This document shows, piece after piece, positions 1-15,000 of a stretch of 64,000 nt of DNA; position 1 is the stretch's first letter; each line of letters starts with the position of its first letter. The stretch covers positions 30,628,001 to 30,692,000 of the forward strand of contig OX579637.1 of assembly GCA_951230915.1 (NCBI GenBank), read 5' to 3'. Below the pieces are notes generated by a model. That model made no database searches and was not told where the DNA came from. It saw nothing but the letters and a program-made list of their open reading frames with translations. The DNA is from Antitrichia curtipendula (taxonomy: Eukaryota > Streptophyta > Bryopsida > Hypnales > Leucodontaceae). The translations under genes and the position numbers were made by a program.

Positions 1-3000
1 ACAAATGAAATATTCTCATGGATTTAAATATTTGAAGGTATTTGCAACTTCCAGAAATTTGTTCAAGTGATTTTCCACATCAAATTCCATGACATTTGAT
101 GTAGGGAGCCATTAAAGTACATGCCAAAATTTATTCCATATTTTTTTTGATTCACGTAGAGATGTATGAAAATCACGCACAAATGAAATATTCTCATGGA
201 TTTAAATATTTGAAGGTATTTGCAACCTCCAGAAATTTGTTCAAGTGTTTTTCCAAATCAAATTCCATGACATTTGATGTAGGGAGCCATTAAAGTACAG
301 GCCGAAGTTTATTCCATATTTTTTTTGATTCACGTGGAGATGCATGAAAATTACGCAGAATTGAAATATTCTCATGGATTTAAATATTTGAAGGTATTTG
401 CAAATTCCACAAATTTGTTCAAGTGATTTTCCAAATCAAATTCCATTAAAATTTGATGTAGGGAGCCATTAAAGTACAGGCCCAAGTTTAATCCATATTT
501 TTTTTTATTCACGTGGAGATGCATGAAAATTACGCACAAATGAAATATTCTCATACATTCAAATATTTGAAGGTATTTGCAACTTCCACAAATTTGTTCA
601 AGTGATTTTCCAAATCAAATTCCATGACGTTTGATGTAGGGAGCCATTAAAGTACAGGCCCAAGTTTATTCCATATTTTTTTTGATTCACCTGGAGACGT
701 ATGAAAATCACGCACAAATGAAATATTCTCATGGATTTAAATACTTGGGCGTATTTGCAACTTCTACAAATTTGTTCGTGTGCCTTCCCAAATCAAATTC
801 CATGACATTTGATATAGGGAGCCATTAAAGTACAGCCCAAGTTTATTCCTTATTTTTTTTGATTCACGTGGAGATGCAAAAAAATTACGCACAAATGAAA
901 TATTCTCATGGATTTAAATGTTTGAAGGTATTTGCAATTTCCACAAATTTGTTCAAGTGATTTTCCAAATCAAATTCCATGACATTTGGTCACGCATTTG
1001 ATGTAGGAGCCATTAAAGTACAGGCCCAAGTTTATTCCATATATTTTTTGATTCACGTGGAGATGTATGAAAATTACGCACAAATGAAATATTCTCATGG
1101 ATTTAAATATTTGAAGGTATTTGCAACTTCCACAAATTTGTTCAAGTGCCTTCCAAATCAAATTTCATGACATATGATGTAGGGAGCCATTAAAGTACAG
1201 GCCCAAATTTATTCCATATTTTTTTTGATTCACCTGGAGATGTATGAAAATTACGCACAAATGAAATATTCTCATGGATTTAAATACTTGGGCGTATTTG
1301 CAACTTCTACAAATTTGTTCAAGTGCCTTCCCAAATCAAATTCCATGACATTTGATGTAGGGAGCCATTAAAGTACAGGCCCAAGTTTATTCCATATTTT
1401 TTTTGATTCACGTGGAGATGCATGAAAATTACTCACAAATAAAATGTTCTCATACATTTAAATATTTGAGGGTATTTGCAACTTCCACAAATTTGTCCAA
1501 GTGATTTTGCAAATCAAATTCCATTAAAATTTGATGTAGGGAGCCATTAAAGTACAGGCCCAAGTTTATTCCATATTTTTTTTGATTCACGTGGAGATGC
1601 ATGAAAATTACGCACAAATGAAATATTCTCATGGATTTAAATATTTGAAGGTATTTGCAACTTCCAGAAATTTGTTCAAGTGAATTTCCAAATCAAATTC
1701 CATGACATTTGATGTAGGGAGCCATTATAGTACAGGCCCAAGTTTATTCCATATTTTTTTTGATTCACTTGGAGATGTATGAAAATCACGCACAAATGAA
1801 ATATTCTCATGGATTTAAATACTTGGGCGTATTTGCAACTTCTACAAATTTGTTCGAGTGCCTTCCCAAATCAAATTCCATGACATTTGATATAGGGAGC
1901 CATTAAAGTACAGCCCAAGTTTATTCCTTTTTTTGTTTGATTCAAGTGGAGATGCATGAAAATTACGCACAAATGAAATATTCTCATGGATTTAAATGTT
2001 TGAAGGTATTTGCAACTTCCACAAATTTGTTCAAGTGATTTTCCAAATCAAATTCCATGACATTTGATCACGCATTTGATGTAGGAGCCATTAAAGTACA
2101 GGCCCAAGTTTATTCCATATTTTTTTTGATTCACGTGGAGATGTATGAAAATTACGCACAAATGAAATATTCTCATGGATTTAAATATTTGAAGGTATTT
2201 GCAACTTCGAGAAATTTGTTCAAGTGCCTTTCCAAATTGAATTCCATGAAATTTGATGTAGGGTGCCATTAAACTAGAGACCCGGTTTTATTCCATATTT
2301 TTTTTGATTCACGTGGAGATGCATGAAAATTACGCACAAATGAAATATTCTCATGGATTTAAATACTTGAGGGTATTTGCAACTTCCACAAATTTGTTCA
2401 AGTGATTTTCCAAATCAAATTCCATGACGTTTGATGTAGGGAGCCATTAAAGTACAGGCCCAAGTTTATTCCATATTTTTTTTGATTCACCTGGAGATGT
2501 ATGAAAATCACGCACAAATGAAATATTCTCATGGATTTAAATACTTGGGCGTATTTGCAACTTCTACAAATTTGTTCGAGTGCCTTCCCAAATCAAATTC
2601 CATGACATTTGATATAGGGAGCCATTAAAGTACAACCCAAGTTTATTCCTTTTTTTTTTTGATTCACGTGGAGATGCATGAAAATTACGCACAAATGAAA
2701 TATTCTCATGGATTTAAATGTTTGAAGGTATTTGCAACTTCCACAAATTTGTTCAAGTGATTTTCCAAATCAAATTCCATGACATTTGATCACGCATTTG
2801 ATGTAGGAGCCATTAAAGTACAGGCCCAAGTTTATTCCATATTTTTTTTGATTCACGTGGAGATGTATGAAAATTACGCACAAATGAAATATTCTCATGG
2901 ATTTAAATATTTGAAGGTAGTTGCAACTTCCAGAAATTTGGTCAAGTGCCTTTCCAAATTGAATTCCATGACATTTGATGTAGGGTGCCATTAAACTAGC

Positions 3001-6000
3001 GACCCGGTTTTATTCCATATTTTTTTTGATTCACGTGGAGATGCATGAAAATTACGCAGAAATGAAATATTCTCATGGATTTAAATACTTGAGGGTATTT
3101 GCAACTTCCGGAAATTTGTTCAAGTGATTTTCCAAATCAAATTCCATGAAATTTGATGTAGGGAGCCATTAAAGTACAGGCCAAAATTTATTCCATATTT
3201 TTTTTTGATTCACGTAGAGATGTATGAAAATTACGCACAAATGAATTATTCTCATGGATTTAAATACTTGGGCGTATTTGCAACTTCCACAATTTTGTTC
3301 ATGTGCCTCCCCAAATCAAATTCCATGACATTTGATGTAGGGAGCCATTAAAGTACAGGCCCAAGTTTATTCCATATTTTTTTTGATTCATGTGGAGATG
3401 TATGAAGATTACGCACAAATGAATTATTCTCATGGATTTAAATCTTTGAGGGTATTTGCAACTTCCAAAAATTTGTTCAAGTGCCTTTCCAAATTGAATT
3501 CCATGACATTTGATGTAGGGTGCCATTAAACTAGAGACCCGGTTTTATTCCATATTTTTTTTGATTCACGTGGAGATGCATGAAAATTACGCACATATGA
3601 AATATTCTCATGGATTTAAATATTTGAAGGTATTTGCAACTTCCAGAAATTTGTTCAAGTGAATTTCCAAATCAAATTCCATGACATTTGATGTAGGGAG
3701 CCATTATAGTACAGGCCCAAGTTTATTCCATATTTCTTTTGATTCACTTGGAGATGTATGAAAATCACGCACAAATGAAATATTCTCATGGATTTAAATA
3801 CTTGGGCGTATTTGCAACTTCTACAAATTTGTTCGAGTGCCTTCCCAAATCAAATTCCATGACATTTGATATAGGGAGCCATTAAAGTACAGCCCAAGTT
3901 TATTCCTTTTTTTTTTTGATTCACGTGGAGATGCATGAAAATTACGCACAAATGAAATATTCTCATGGATTTAAATGTTTGAAGGTATTTGCAACTTCCA
4001 GAAATTTGTTCAAGTGCCTTTCCAAATTGAATTCCATGACATTTGATGTAGGGTGCCATTAAACTAGAGACCCGGTTTTATTCCATATTTTTTTTGATTC
4101 ACGTGGAGATGCATGAAAATTACGCAGAAATGAAATATTCTCATGGATTTAAATACTTGAGGGTATTTGCAACTTCCAGAAATTTTTTCAAGTGCCTTTC
4201 CAAATTGAATTCCATGACATTTGATGTAGGGTGCCATTAAACTAGAGACCCGGTTTTATTCCATATTTTTTTTGATTCACGTGGAGATGCATGAAAATTA
4301 CGCAGAAATGAAATATTCTCATGGATTTAAATACTTGAGGGTATTTGCAACTTCCACAAATTTGTTCAAGTGATTTTCCAAATCAAATTCCATGACGTTT
4401 GATGTAGGGAGCCATTAAAGTACAGGCCCAAGTTTATTCCATATTTTTTTCGATTCACCTGGAGATGTATGAAAATCACGCACAAATGAAATATTCTCAT
4501 GGATTTAAATACTTGGGCGTATTTGCAACTTCTACAAATTTGTTCGAGTGCCTTGCCAAATCAAATTCCATGACATTTGATATAGGGAGCCATTAAAGTA
4601 CAACCCAAGTCTATTCCTTTTTTTTTTTGATTCACGTGGAGATGCATGAAAATTACGCACAAATGAAATATTCTCATGGATTTAAATGTTTGAAGGTATT
4701 TGCAACTTCCACAAATTTGTTCAAGTGATTTTCCAAATCAAATTCCATGACATTTGATCACGCATTTGATGTAGGAGCCATTAAAGTACAGGCCCAAGTT
4801 TATTCCATATTTTTTTTGATTCACCTGGAGATGTATGGAAATCACGCACAAATGAAATATTCTCATGGATTTAAATACTTGGGCGTATTTGCAACTTCTA
4901 CAAATTTGTTCGAGTGCCTTCCCAAATCAAATTCCATGACATTTGATATAGGGAGCCATTAAAGTACAACCCAAGTCTATTCCTTTTTTTTTTTGATTCA
5001 CGTGGAGATGCATGAAAATTACGCACAAATGAAATATTCTCATGGATTTAAATGTTTGAAGGTATTTGCAACTTCCACAAATTTGTTCAAGTGATTTTCC
5101 AAATCAAATTCCATGACATTTGATCACGCATTTGATGTAGGAGCCATTAAAGTACAGGCCCAAGTTTATTCCATATTTTTTTTGATTCACGTGGAGATTT
5201 ATGAAAATTACGCACAAATGAAATATTCTCATGGATTTAAATATTTGAAGGTAGTTGCAACTTCCAAAAATTTGTTCAAGTGCCTTTCCAAATTGAATTC
5301 CATGACATTTGATGTAGGGTGCCATTAAACTAGAGACCCGGTTTTATTCCATATTTTTTTTGATTCACGTGGAGATGCATGAAAATTACGCAGAAATGAA
5401 ATATTCTCATGGATTTAAATACTTGAGGGTATTTGCAACTTCCACAAATTTGTTCAAGTGATTTTCCAAATCAAATTCCATGAAATTTGATGTAGGGAGC
5501 CATTAAAGTACAGGCCAAAATTTATTCCATATTTTTTTTTGATTCACGTAGAGATGTATGAAAATTACGCACAAATGAATTATTCTCATGGATTTAAATA
5601 CTTGGGCGTATTTGCAACTTCCACAATTTTGTTCATTTGCCTCCCCAAATCAAATTCCATGACATTTGATGTAGGGAGCCATTAAAGTACAGGCCCAAGT
5701 TTATTCCATATTTTTTTTGATTCACGTGGAGATGTATGAAGATTACGCACAAATGAATTATTCTCATGGATTTAAATCTTTGAGGGTATTTGCAACTTCC
5801 AGAAATTTGTTCAAGTGCCTTTCCAAATTGAATTCCATGACATTTGATGTAGGGTGCCATTAAACTAGAGACCCGGTTTTATTCCATATTTTTTTTGATT
5901 CACGTGGAGATGCATGAAAATTACGCACAAATGAAATATTCTCATGGATTTAAATATTTGAAGGTATTTGCAACTTCCGGAAATTTGTTCAAGTGATTTT

Positions 6001-9000
6001 CCAAATCAAATTCCATGACATCTGATATAGGGAGCCATTAAAGTACAGGCCCAAGTTTATTCCTTTTTTCTTTTGATTCACGTGGAGATGCATGAAAATT
6101 ACGCACAAATGAAATATTCTCATGGATTTAAATGTTTGAAGGTATTTGCAACTTCCACAAATTTGTTCAAGTGATTTTCCAAATCAAATTCCATGACATT
6201 TGATCACGCATTTGATGTAGAAGCCATTAAAGTACAGGCCCAAGTTTATTCCATATTTTTTTTGATTCACGTGGAGATGTATGAAAATTACGCACAAATG
6301 AAATATTCTCATGGATTTAAATGTTTGAAGGTATTTGCAACTTCTACAAATTTGTTCAAGTGCCTTTCCAAATTGAATTCCATGACATTTAATGTAGGGT
6401 GCCATTAAACTAGAGACCCGGTTTTATTCCATATTTTTTTTGATTCACGTGGAGATGCATGAAAATTACGCAGAAATGAAATATTCTCATGGATTTAAAT
6501 ACTTGAGGGTATTTGCAACTTCAAGAAATTTGTTCAAGTGCCTTTCCAAATTGAATTCCATGACATTTGATGTAGGGTGCCATTAAACTAGAGACCCGGT
6601 TTTATTCCATATTTTTTTTGATTCACGTGGAGATGCATGAAAATTACGCAGAAATGAAATATTCTCATGGATTTAAATACTTGAGGGTATTTGCAACTTC
6701 CACAAATTTGTTCAAGTGATTTTCCAAATCAAATTCCATGACGTTTGATGTAGGGAGCCATTAAAGTACAGGCCCAAGTTTATTCCATATTTTTTTTGAT
6801 TCACCTGGAGATGTATGGAAATCACGCACAAATGAAATATTCTCATGGATTTAAATACTTGAGGGTATTTGCAACTTCCAGAAATTTGTTCAAGTGCCTT
6901 TCCAAATTGAATTCCATGACATTTGATGTAGGGTACCATTAAACTAGAGACCCGGTTTTATTCCATATTTTTTTTGATTCACGTGGAGATGCATGAAAAT
7001 TACGCAGAAATGAAATATTCTCATGGATGAATACTTGAGGGTATTTGCAACTTCCACAAATTTGTTCAAGTGATTTTCCAAATCAAATTCCATGAAATTT
7101 GATGTAGGGAGCCATTAAAGTACAGGCCAAAATTTATTCCATATTTTTTTTTGATTCACGTAGAGATGTATGAAAATTACGCACAAATGAATTATTCTCA
7201 TGGATTTAAATACTTGGGCGTATTTGCAACTTCCACAATTTTGTTCATTTGCCTCCCCAAATCAAATTCCATGACATTTGATGTAGGGAGCCATTAAAGT
7301 ACAGGCCCAAGTTTATTCCTTTTTTCTTTTGATTCACGTGGAGATGCATGAAAATTACGCACAAATGAAATATTCTCATGGATTTAAATGTTTGAAGGTA
7401 TTTGCAACTTCCACAAATTTGTTCAAGTGATTTTCCAAATCAAATTCCATGACATTTGATCACGCATTTGATGTAGAAGCCATTAAAGTACAGGCCCAAG
7501 TTTATTCCATATTTTTTTTGATTCACGTGGAGATGGATGAAAATTACGCACAAATCAAATATTCTTATGGATTTAAATCTTTGAGGGTATTTGCAACTTC
7601 CAGAAATTTGTTCAAGTGCCTTTCCAAATTGAATTCCATGACATTTGATGTAGGGTGCCATTAAACTAGAGACCCGGTTTTATTCCATATTTTTTTTGAT
7701 TCACGTGGAGATGCATGAAAATTACGCACAAATGAAATATTCTCATGGATTTAAATATTTGAAGGTATTTGCAACTTCCAGAAATTTGTTCAAGTGATTT
7801 TCCAAATCAAATTCCATGACATTTGATATAGGGAGCCATTAAAGTACAGGCCCAAGTTTATTCCATATTTTTTTTGATTCACTTGGAGATGTATGAAAAT
7901 CACGCACAAATGAAATATTCTCATGGATTTAAATACTTGGGCGTATTTGCAACTTCCAGAAATTTGTTCAAGTGCCTTTCCAAATTGAATTCCATGACAT
8001 TTGATGTAGGGTGCCATTAAACTAGAGACCCGGTTTTATTCCATATTTTTTTTGATTCACGTGGAGATGCATGAAAATTACGCACAAATGAAATATTCTC
8101 ATGGATTTAAATACTTGAGGGTATTTGCAACTTCCACAAATTTGTTCAAGTGATTTTCCAAATCAAATTCCATGACGTTTGATGTAGGGAGCCATTAAAG
8201 TACAGGCCCAAGTTTATTCCATATTTTTTTTGATTCACCTGGAGATGTATGAAAATCACGCACAAATGAAATATTCTCATGGATTTAAATACTTGGGCGT
8301 ATTTGCAACTTCTACAAATTTGTTCGAGTGCCTTCCCAAATCAAGTTCCATGACATTTGATATAGGGAGCCACTAAGGTACAACACAAGTCTATTCCTTT
8401 TTTTTTTGATTCACGTGGAGATGCATTAAAATTACGCACAAATGAAATATTCTCATGGATTTAAATGTTTGAAGGTATTTGCAACTTCCACAAATTTGTT
8501 CAAGTGATTTTCCAAATCAAATTCCATGACATTTGATCACGCATTTGATGTAGGAGCCATTAAAGTACAGGCCCAAGTTTATTCCATATTTTTTTTCATT
8601 CACGTGGAGATGTATGAAAATTACGCACAAATGAAATATTCTCATGGATTTAAATATTTGAAGGTATTTGCAACTTCCAGAAATTTGTTCAAGTGCCTTT
8701 CTAAATTGAATTCCATGACATTTGATGTAGGGTGCCATTAAACTAGAGACCCGGTTTTATTCCATATTTTTTTTGATTCACGTGGAGATGCATGAAAATT
8801 ACGCAGAAATGAAATATTCTCATGGATTTAAATACATGAGGGTATTTGCAACTTCCACAAATTTGTTCAAGTGATTTTCCAAATCAAATTCCATGAAATT
8901 TGATGTAGGGAGCCATTAAAGTACAGGCCAAAATTTATTCCATATTTTTTTTTGATTCACGTAGAGATGTATGAAAATTACGCACAAATGAATTATTCTC

Positions 9001-12000
9001 ATGGATTTAAATACTTGGGCGTATTTGCAACTTCCACAATTTTGTTCATGTGCCTCCCCAAATCAAATTCCATGACATTTGATGTAGGGAGCCATTAAAG
9101 TACAGGCCCAAGTTTATTCCATATTTTTTTTGATTCACGTGGAGATGTATGAAGATTACGCACAAATGAATTATTCTCATGGATTTAAATCTTTGAGGGT
9201 ATTTGCAACTTCCAGAAATTTGTTCAAGTGCCTTTCCAAATTGAATTCCATGACATTTGATGTAGGGTGCCATTAAACTAGAGACCCGGTTTTATTCCAT
9301 ATTTTTTTTGATTCACGTGGAGATGCATGAAAATTACGCACAAATGAAATATTCTCATGGATTTAAATATTTGAAGGTATTTGCAACTTCCAGAAATTTG
9401 TTCAAGTGATTTTCCAAATCAAATTCCATGACATTTGATATAGGGAGCCATTAAAGTACAGGCCCAAGTTTATTCCATATTTTTTTTGATTCACTTGGAG
9501 ATGTATGAAAATCACGCACAAATGAAATATTCTCATGGATTTAAATACTTGGGCGTATTTGCAACTTCTACAAATTTGTTCGAGTGCCTTCCCAAATCAA
9601 ATTCCATGACATTTGATATAGGGAGCCATTAAAGTACAGGCCCAAGTTTATTCCTTTTTTCTTTTGATTCACGTGGAGATGCATGAAAATTACGCACAAA
9701 TGAAATATTCTCATGGATTTAAATGTTTGAAGGTATTTGCAACTTCCACAAATTTGTTCAAGTGATTTTCCAAATCAAATTCCATGACATTTGATCACGC
9801 ATTTGATGTAGAAGCCATTAAAGTACAGGCCCAAGTTTATTCCATATTTTTTTTGATTCACGTGGAGATGTATGAAAATTACGCACAAATGAAATATTCT
9901 CATGGATTTAAATATTTGAAGGTATTTGCAACTTCCAGAAATTTGTTCAAGTGCCTTTCCAAATTGAATTCCATGACATTTGATGTAGGGTGCCATTAAA
10001 CTAGAGACCCGGTTTTATTCCATATTTTTTTTGATTCACGTGGAGATGCATGAAAATTACGCACAAATGAAATATTCTCATGGATTTAAATACTTGAGGG
10101 TATTTGCAACTTCCACAAATTTGTTCAAGTGATTTTCCAAATCAAATTCCATGACGTTTGATGTAGGGAGCCATTAAAGTACAGGCCCAAGTTTATTCCA
10201 TATTTTTTTTGATTCACCTGGAGATGTATGAAAATCACGCACAAATGAAATATTCTCATGGATTTAAATACTTGGGCGTATTTGCAACTTCTACAAATTT
10301 GTTCAAGTGCCTTCCCAAATCAAGTTCCATGACATTTGATATAGGGAGCCATTAAGGTACAACACAAGTCTATTCCTTTTTTTTTTTGATTCACGTGGAG
10401 ATGCATGAAAATTACGCACAAATGAAATATTCTCATGGATTTAAATGTTTAAAGGTATTTGCAACTTCCACAAATTTGTTCAAGTGATTTTCCAAATCAA
10501 ATTCCATGAAATTTGATATAGGGAGCCATTAAAGTACAGGCCAAAATTTATTCCATATTTTTTTTTGATTCACGTAGAGATGTATGAAAATTACGCACAA
10601 ATGAATTATTCTCATGGAAATAAATACTTGGGCGTATTTGCAACTTCCACAATTTTGTTCATTTGCCTCCCCAACTCAAATTCCATGACATTTGATGTAG
10701 GGAGCCATTAAAGTACAGGCCCAAGTTTATTCCATATTTTTTTTGATTCACGTGGAGATGTATGAAGATTACGCACAAATGAATTATTCTCATGGATTTA
10801 AATCTTTGAGGGTATTTGCAACTTCCAGAAATTTGTTCAAGTGCCTTTCCAAATTGAATTCCATGACATTTGATGTAGGGTGCCATTAAACTAGAGACCC
10901 GGTTGTATTCCATATTTTTTTTGATTCACGTGGAGATGCATGAAAATTACGCACAAATGAAATATTCTCATGGATTTAAATATTTGAAGGTATTTGCAAC
11001 TTCCAGAAATTTGTTCAAGTGATTTTCCAAATCAAATTCCATGACATTTGATATAGGGAGCCATTAAAGTACAGGCCCAAGTTTATTCCATATTTTTTTT
11101 GATTCACTTGGAGATGTATGAAAATCACGCACAAATGAAATATTCTCATGGATTTAAATACTTGGGCGTATTTGCAACTTCTACAAATTTGTTCGAGTGC
11201 CTTCCCAAATCAAATTCCATGACATTTGATATAGGGAGCCATTAAAGTACAGGCCCAAGTTTATTCCTTTTTTCTTTTGATTCACGTGGAGATGCATGAA
11301 AATTACGCACAAATGAAATATTCTCATGGATTTAAATGTTTGAAGGTATTTGCAACTTCCACAAATTTGTTCAAGTGATTTTCCAAATCAAATTCCATGA
11401 CATTTGATCACGCATTTGATGTAGAAGCCATTAAAGTACAGGCCCAAGTTTATTCCATATTTTTTTTGATTCACGTGGAGATGTATGAAAATTACGCACA
11501 AATGAAATATTCTCATGGATTTAAATATTTGAAGGTATTTGCAACTTCCAGAAATTTGTTCAAGTGCCTTTCCAAATTGAATTCCATGACATTTGATGTA
11601 GGGTGCCATTAAACTAGAGACCCGGTTTTATTCCATATTTTTTTTGATTCACGTGGAGATGCATGAAAATTACGCAGAAATGAAATATTCTCATGGATTT
11701 AAATACTTGAGGGTATTTGCAACTTCCAGAAATTTGTTCAAGTGCCTTTCCAAATTGAATTCCATGACATTTGATGTAGGGTGCCATTAAACTAGAGACC
11801 CGGTTTTATTCCATATTTTTTTTGATTCACGTGGAGATGCATGAAAATTACGCAGAAATGAAATATTCTCATGGATTTAAATACTTGAGGGTATTTGCAA
11901 CTTCCACAAATTTGTTCAAGTGATTTTCCAAATCAAATTCCATGACGTTTGATGTAGGGAGCCATTAAAGTACAGGCCCAAGTTTATTCCATATTTTTTT

Positions 12001-15000
12001 TGATTCACCTGGAGATGTATGAAAATCACGCACAAATGAAATATTCTCATGGATTTAAATACTTGGGCGTATTTGCAACTTCTACAAATTTGTTCAAGTG
12101 CCTTCCCAAATCAAGTTCCATGACATTTGATATAGGGAGCCATTAAGGTACAACACAAGTCTATTCCTTTTTTTTTTTGATTCACGTGGAGATGCATGAA
12201 AATTACGCACAAATGAAATATTCTCATGGATTTAAATGTTTGAAGGTATTTGCAACTTCCACAAATTTGTTCAAGTGATTTTCCAAATCAAATTCCATGA
12301 AATTTGATATAGGGAGCCATTAAAGTACAGGCCAAAATTTATTCCATATTTTTTTTTGATTCACGTAGAGATGTATGAAAATTACGCACAAATGAATTAT
12401 TCTCATGGATTTAAATACTTGGGCGTATTTGCAACTTCCACAATTTTGTTCATTTGCCTCCCCAACTCAAATTCCATGACATTTGATGTAGGGAGCCATT
12501 AAAGTACAGGCCCAAGTTTATTCCATATTTTTTTTGATTCACGTGGAGATGTATGAAGATTACGCACAAATGAAATATTCTCATGGATTTAAATCTTTGA
12601 GGGTATTTGCAACTTCCAGAAATTTGTTCAAGTGCCTTTCCAAATTGAATTCCATGACATTTGATGTAGGGTGCCATTAAACTAGAGACCCGGTTTTATT
12701 CCATATTTTTTTTGATTCACGTGGAGATGCATGAAAATTACGCACAAATGAAATATTCTCATGGATTTAAATATTTGAAGGTATTTGCAACTTCCACAAA
12801 TTTGTTCAAGTGATTTTCCAAATCAAATTCCATGACATTTGATATAGGGAGCCATTAAAGTACAGGCCCAAGTTTATTCCATATTTTTTTTGATTCACTT
12901 GGAGATGTATGAAAATCACGCACAAATGAAATATTCTCATGGATTTAAATACTTGGGCGTATTTGCAACTTCTACAAATTTGTTCGAGTGCCTTCCCAAA
13001 TCAAATTCCATGACATTTGATATAGGGAGCCATTAAAGTACAGGCCCAAGTTTATTCCTTTTTTCTTTTGATTCACGTGGAGATGCATGAAAATTACGCA
13101 CAAATGAAATATTCTCATGGATTTAAATGTTTGAAGGTATTTGCAACTTCCACAAATTTGTTCAAGTGATTTTCCAAATCAAATTCCATGACATTTGATC
13201 ACGCATTTGATGTAGAAGCCATTAAAGTACAGGCCCAAGTTTATTCCATATTTTTTTTGATTCACGTGGAGATGTATGAAAATTACGCACAAATGAAATA
13301 TTCTCATGGATTTAAATATTTGAAGGTATTTGCAACTTCCACAAATTTGTTCAAGTGCCTTTCCAAATTGAATTCCATGACATTTGATGTAGGGTGCCAT
13401 TAAACTAGAGACCCGGTTTTATTCCATATTTTTTTTGATTCACGTGGAGATGCATGAAAATTACGCAGAAATGAAATATTCTCATGGATTTAAATACTTG
13501 AGGGTATTTGCAACTTCCAGAAATTTGTTCAAGTGCCTTTCCAAATTGAATTCCATGACATTTGATGTAGGGTGCCATTAAACTAGAGACCCGATTTTAT
13601 TCCATATTTTTTTTGATTCACGTGGAGATGCATGAAAATTACGCAGAAATGAAATATTCTCATGGATTTAAATACTTGAGGGTATTTGCAACTTCCACAA
13701 ATTTGTTCAAGTGATTTTCCAAATCAAATTCCATGACGTTTGATGTAGGGAGCCATTAAAGTACAGGCCCAAGTTTATTCCATATTTTTTTTGATTCACC
13801 TGGAGATGTATGAAAATCACGCACAAATGAAATATTCTCATGGATTTAAATACTTGGGCGTATTTGCAACTTCTACAAATTTGTTCGAGTGCCTTCCCAA
13901 ATCAAGTTCCATGACATTTGATATAGGGAGCCACTAAGGTACAACACAAGTCTATTCCTTTTTTTTTTTGATTCACGTGGAGATGCATTAAAATTACGCA
14001 CAAATGAAATATTCTCATGGATTTAAATGTTTGAAGGTATTTGCAACTTCCACAAATTTGTTCAAGTGATTTTCCAAATCAAATTCCATGACATTTGATC
14101 ACGCATTTGATGTAGGAGCCATTAAAGTACAGGCCCAAGTTTATTCCATATTTTTTTTCATTCACGTGGAGATGTATGAAAATTACGCACAAATGAAATA
14201 TTCTCATGGATTTAAATATTTGAAGGTATTTGCAACTTCCAGAAATTTGTTCAAGTGCCTTTCCAAATTGAATTCCATGACATTTGATGTAGGGTGCCAT
14301 TAAACTAGAGACCCGGTTTTATTCCATATTTTTTTTGATTCACGTGGAGATGCATGAAAATTACGCAGAAATGAAATATTCTCATGGATTTAAATACATG
14401 AGGGTATTTGCAACTTCCACAAATTTGTTCAAGTGATTTTCCAAATCAAATTCCATGAAATTTGATGTAGGGAGCCATTAAAGTACAGGCCAAAATTTAT
14501 TCCATATTTTTTTTTGATTCACGTAGAGATGTATGAAAATTACGCACAAATGAATTATTCTCATGGATTTAAATACTTGGGCGTATTTGCAACTTCCACA
14601 ATTTTGTTCATGTGCCTCCCCAAATCAAATTCTATGACATTTGATGTAGGGAGCCATTAAAGTACAGGCCCAAGTTTATTCCATATTTTTTTTGATTCAC
14701 GTGGAGATGTATGAAGATTACGCACAAATGAATTATTCTCATGGATTTAAATCTTTGAGGGTATTTGCAACTTCCAGAAATTTGTTCAAGTGCCTTTCCA
14801 AATTGAATTCCATGACATTTGATGTAGGGTGCCATTAAACTAGAGACCCGGTTGTATTCCATATTTTTTTTGATTCACGTGGAGATGCATGAAAATTACG
14901 CACAAATGAAATATTCTCATGGATTTAAATATTTGAAGGTATTTGCAACTTCCAGAAATTTGTTCAAGTGATTTTCCAAATCAAATTCCATGACATTTGA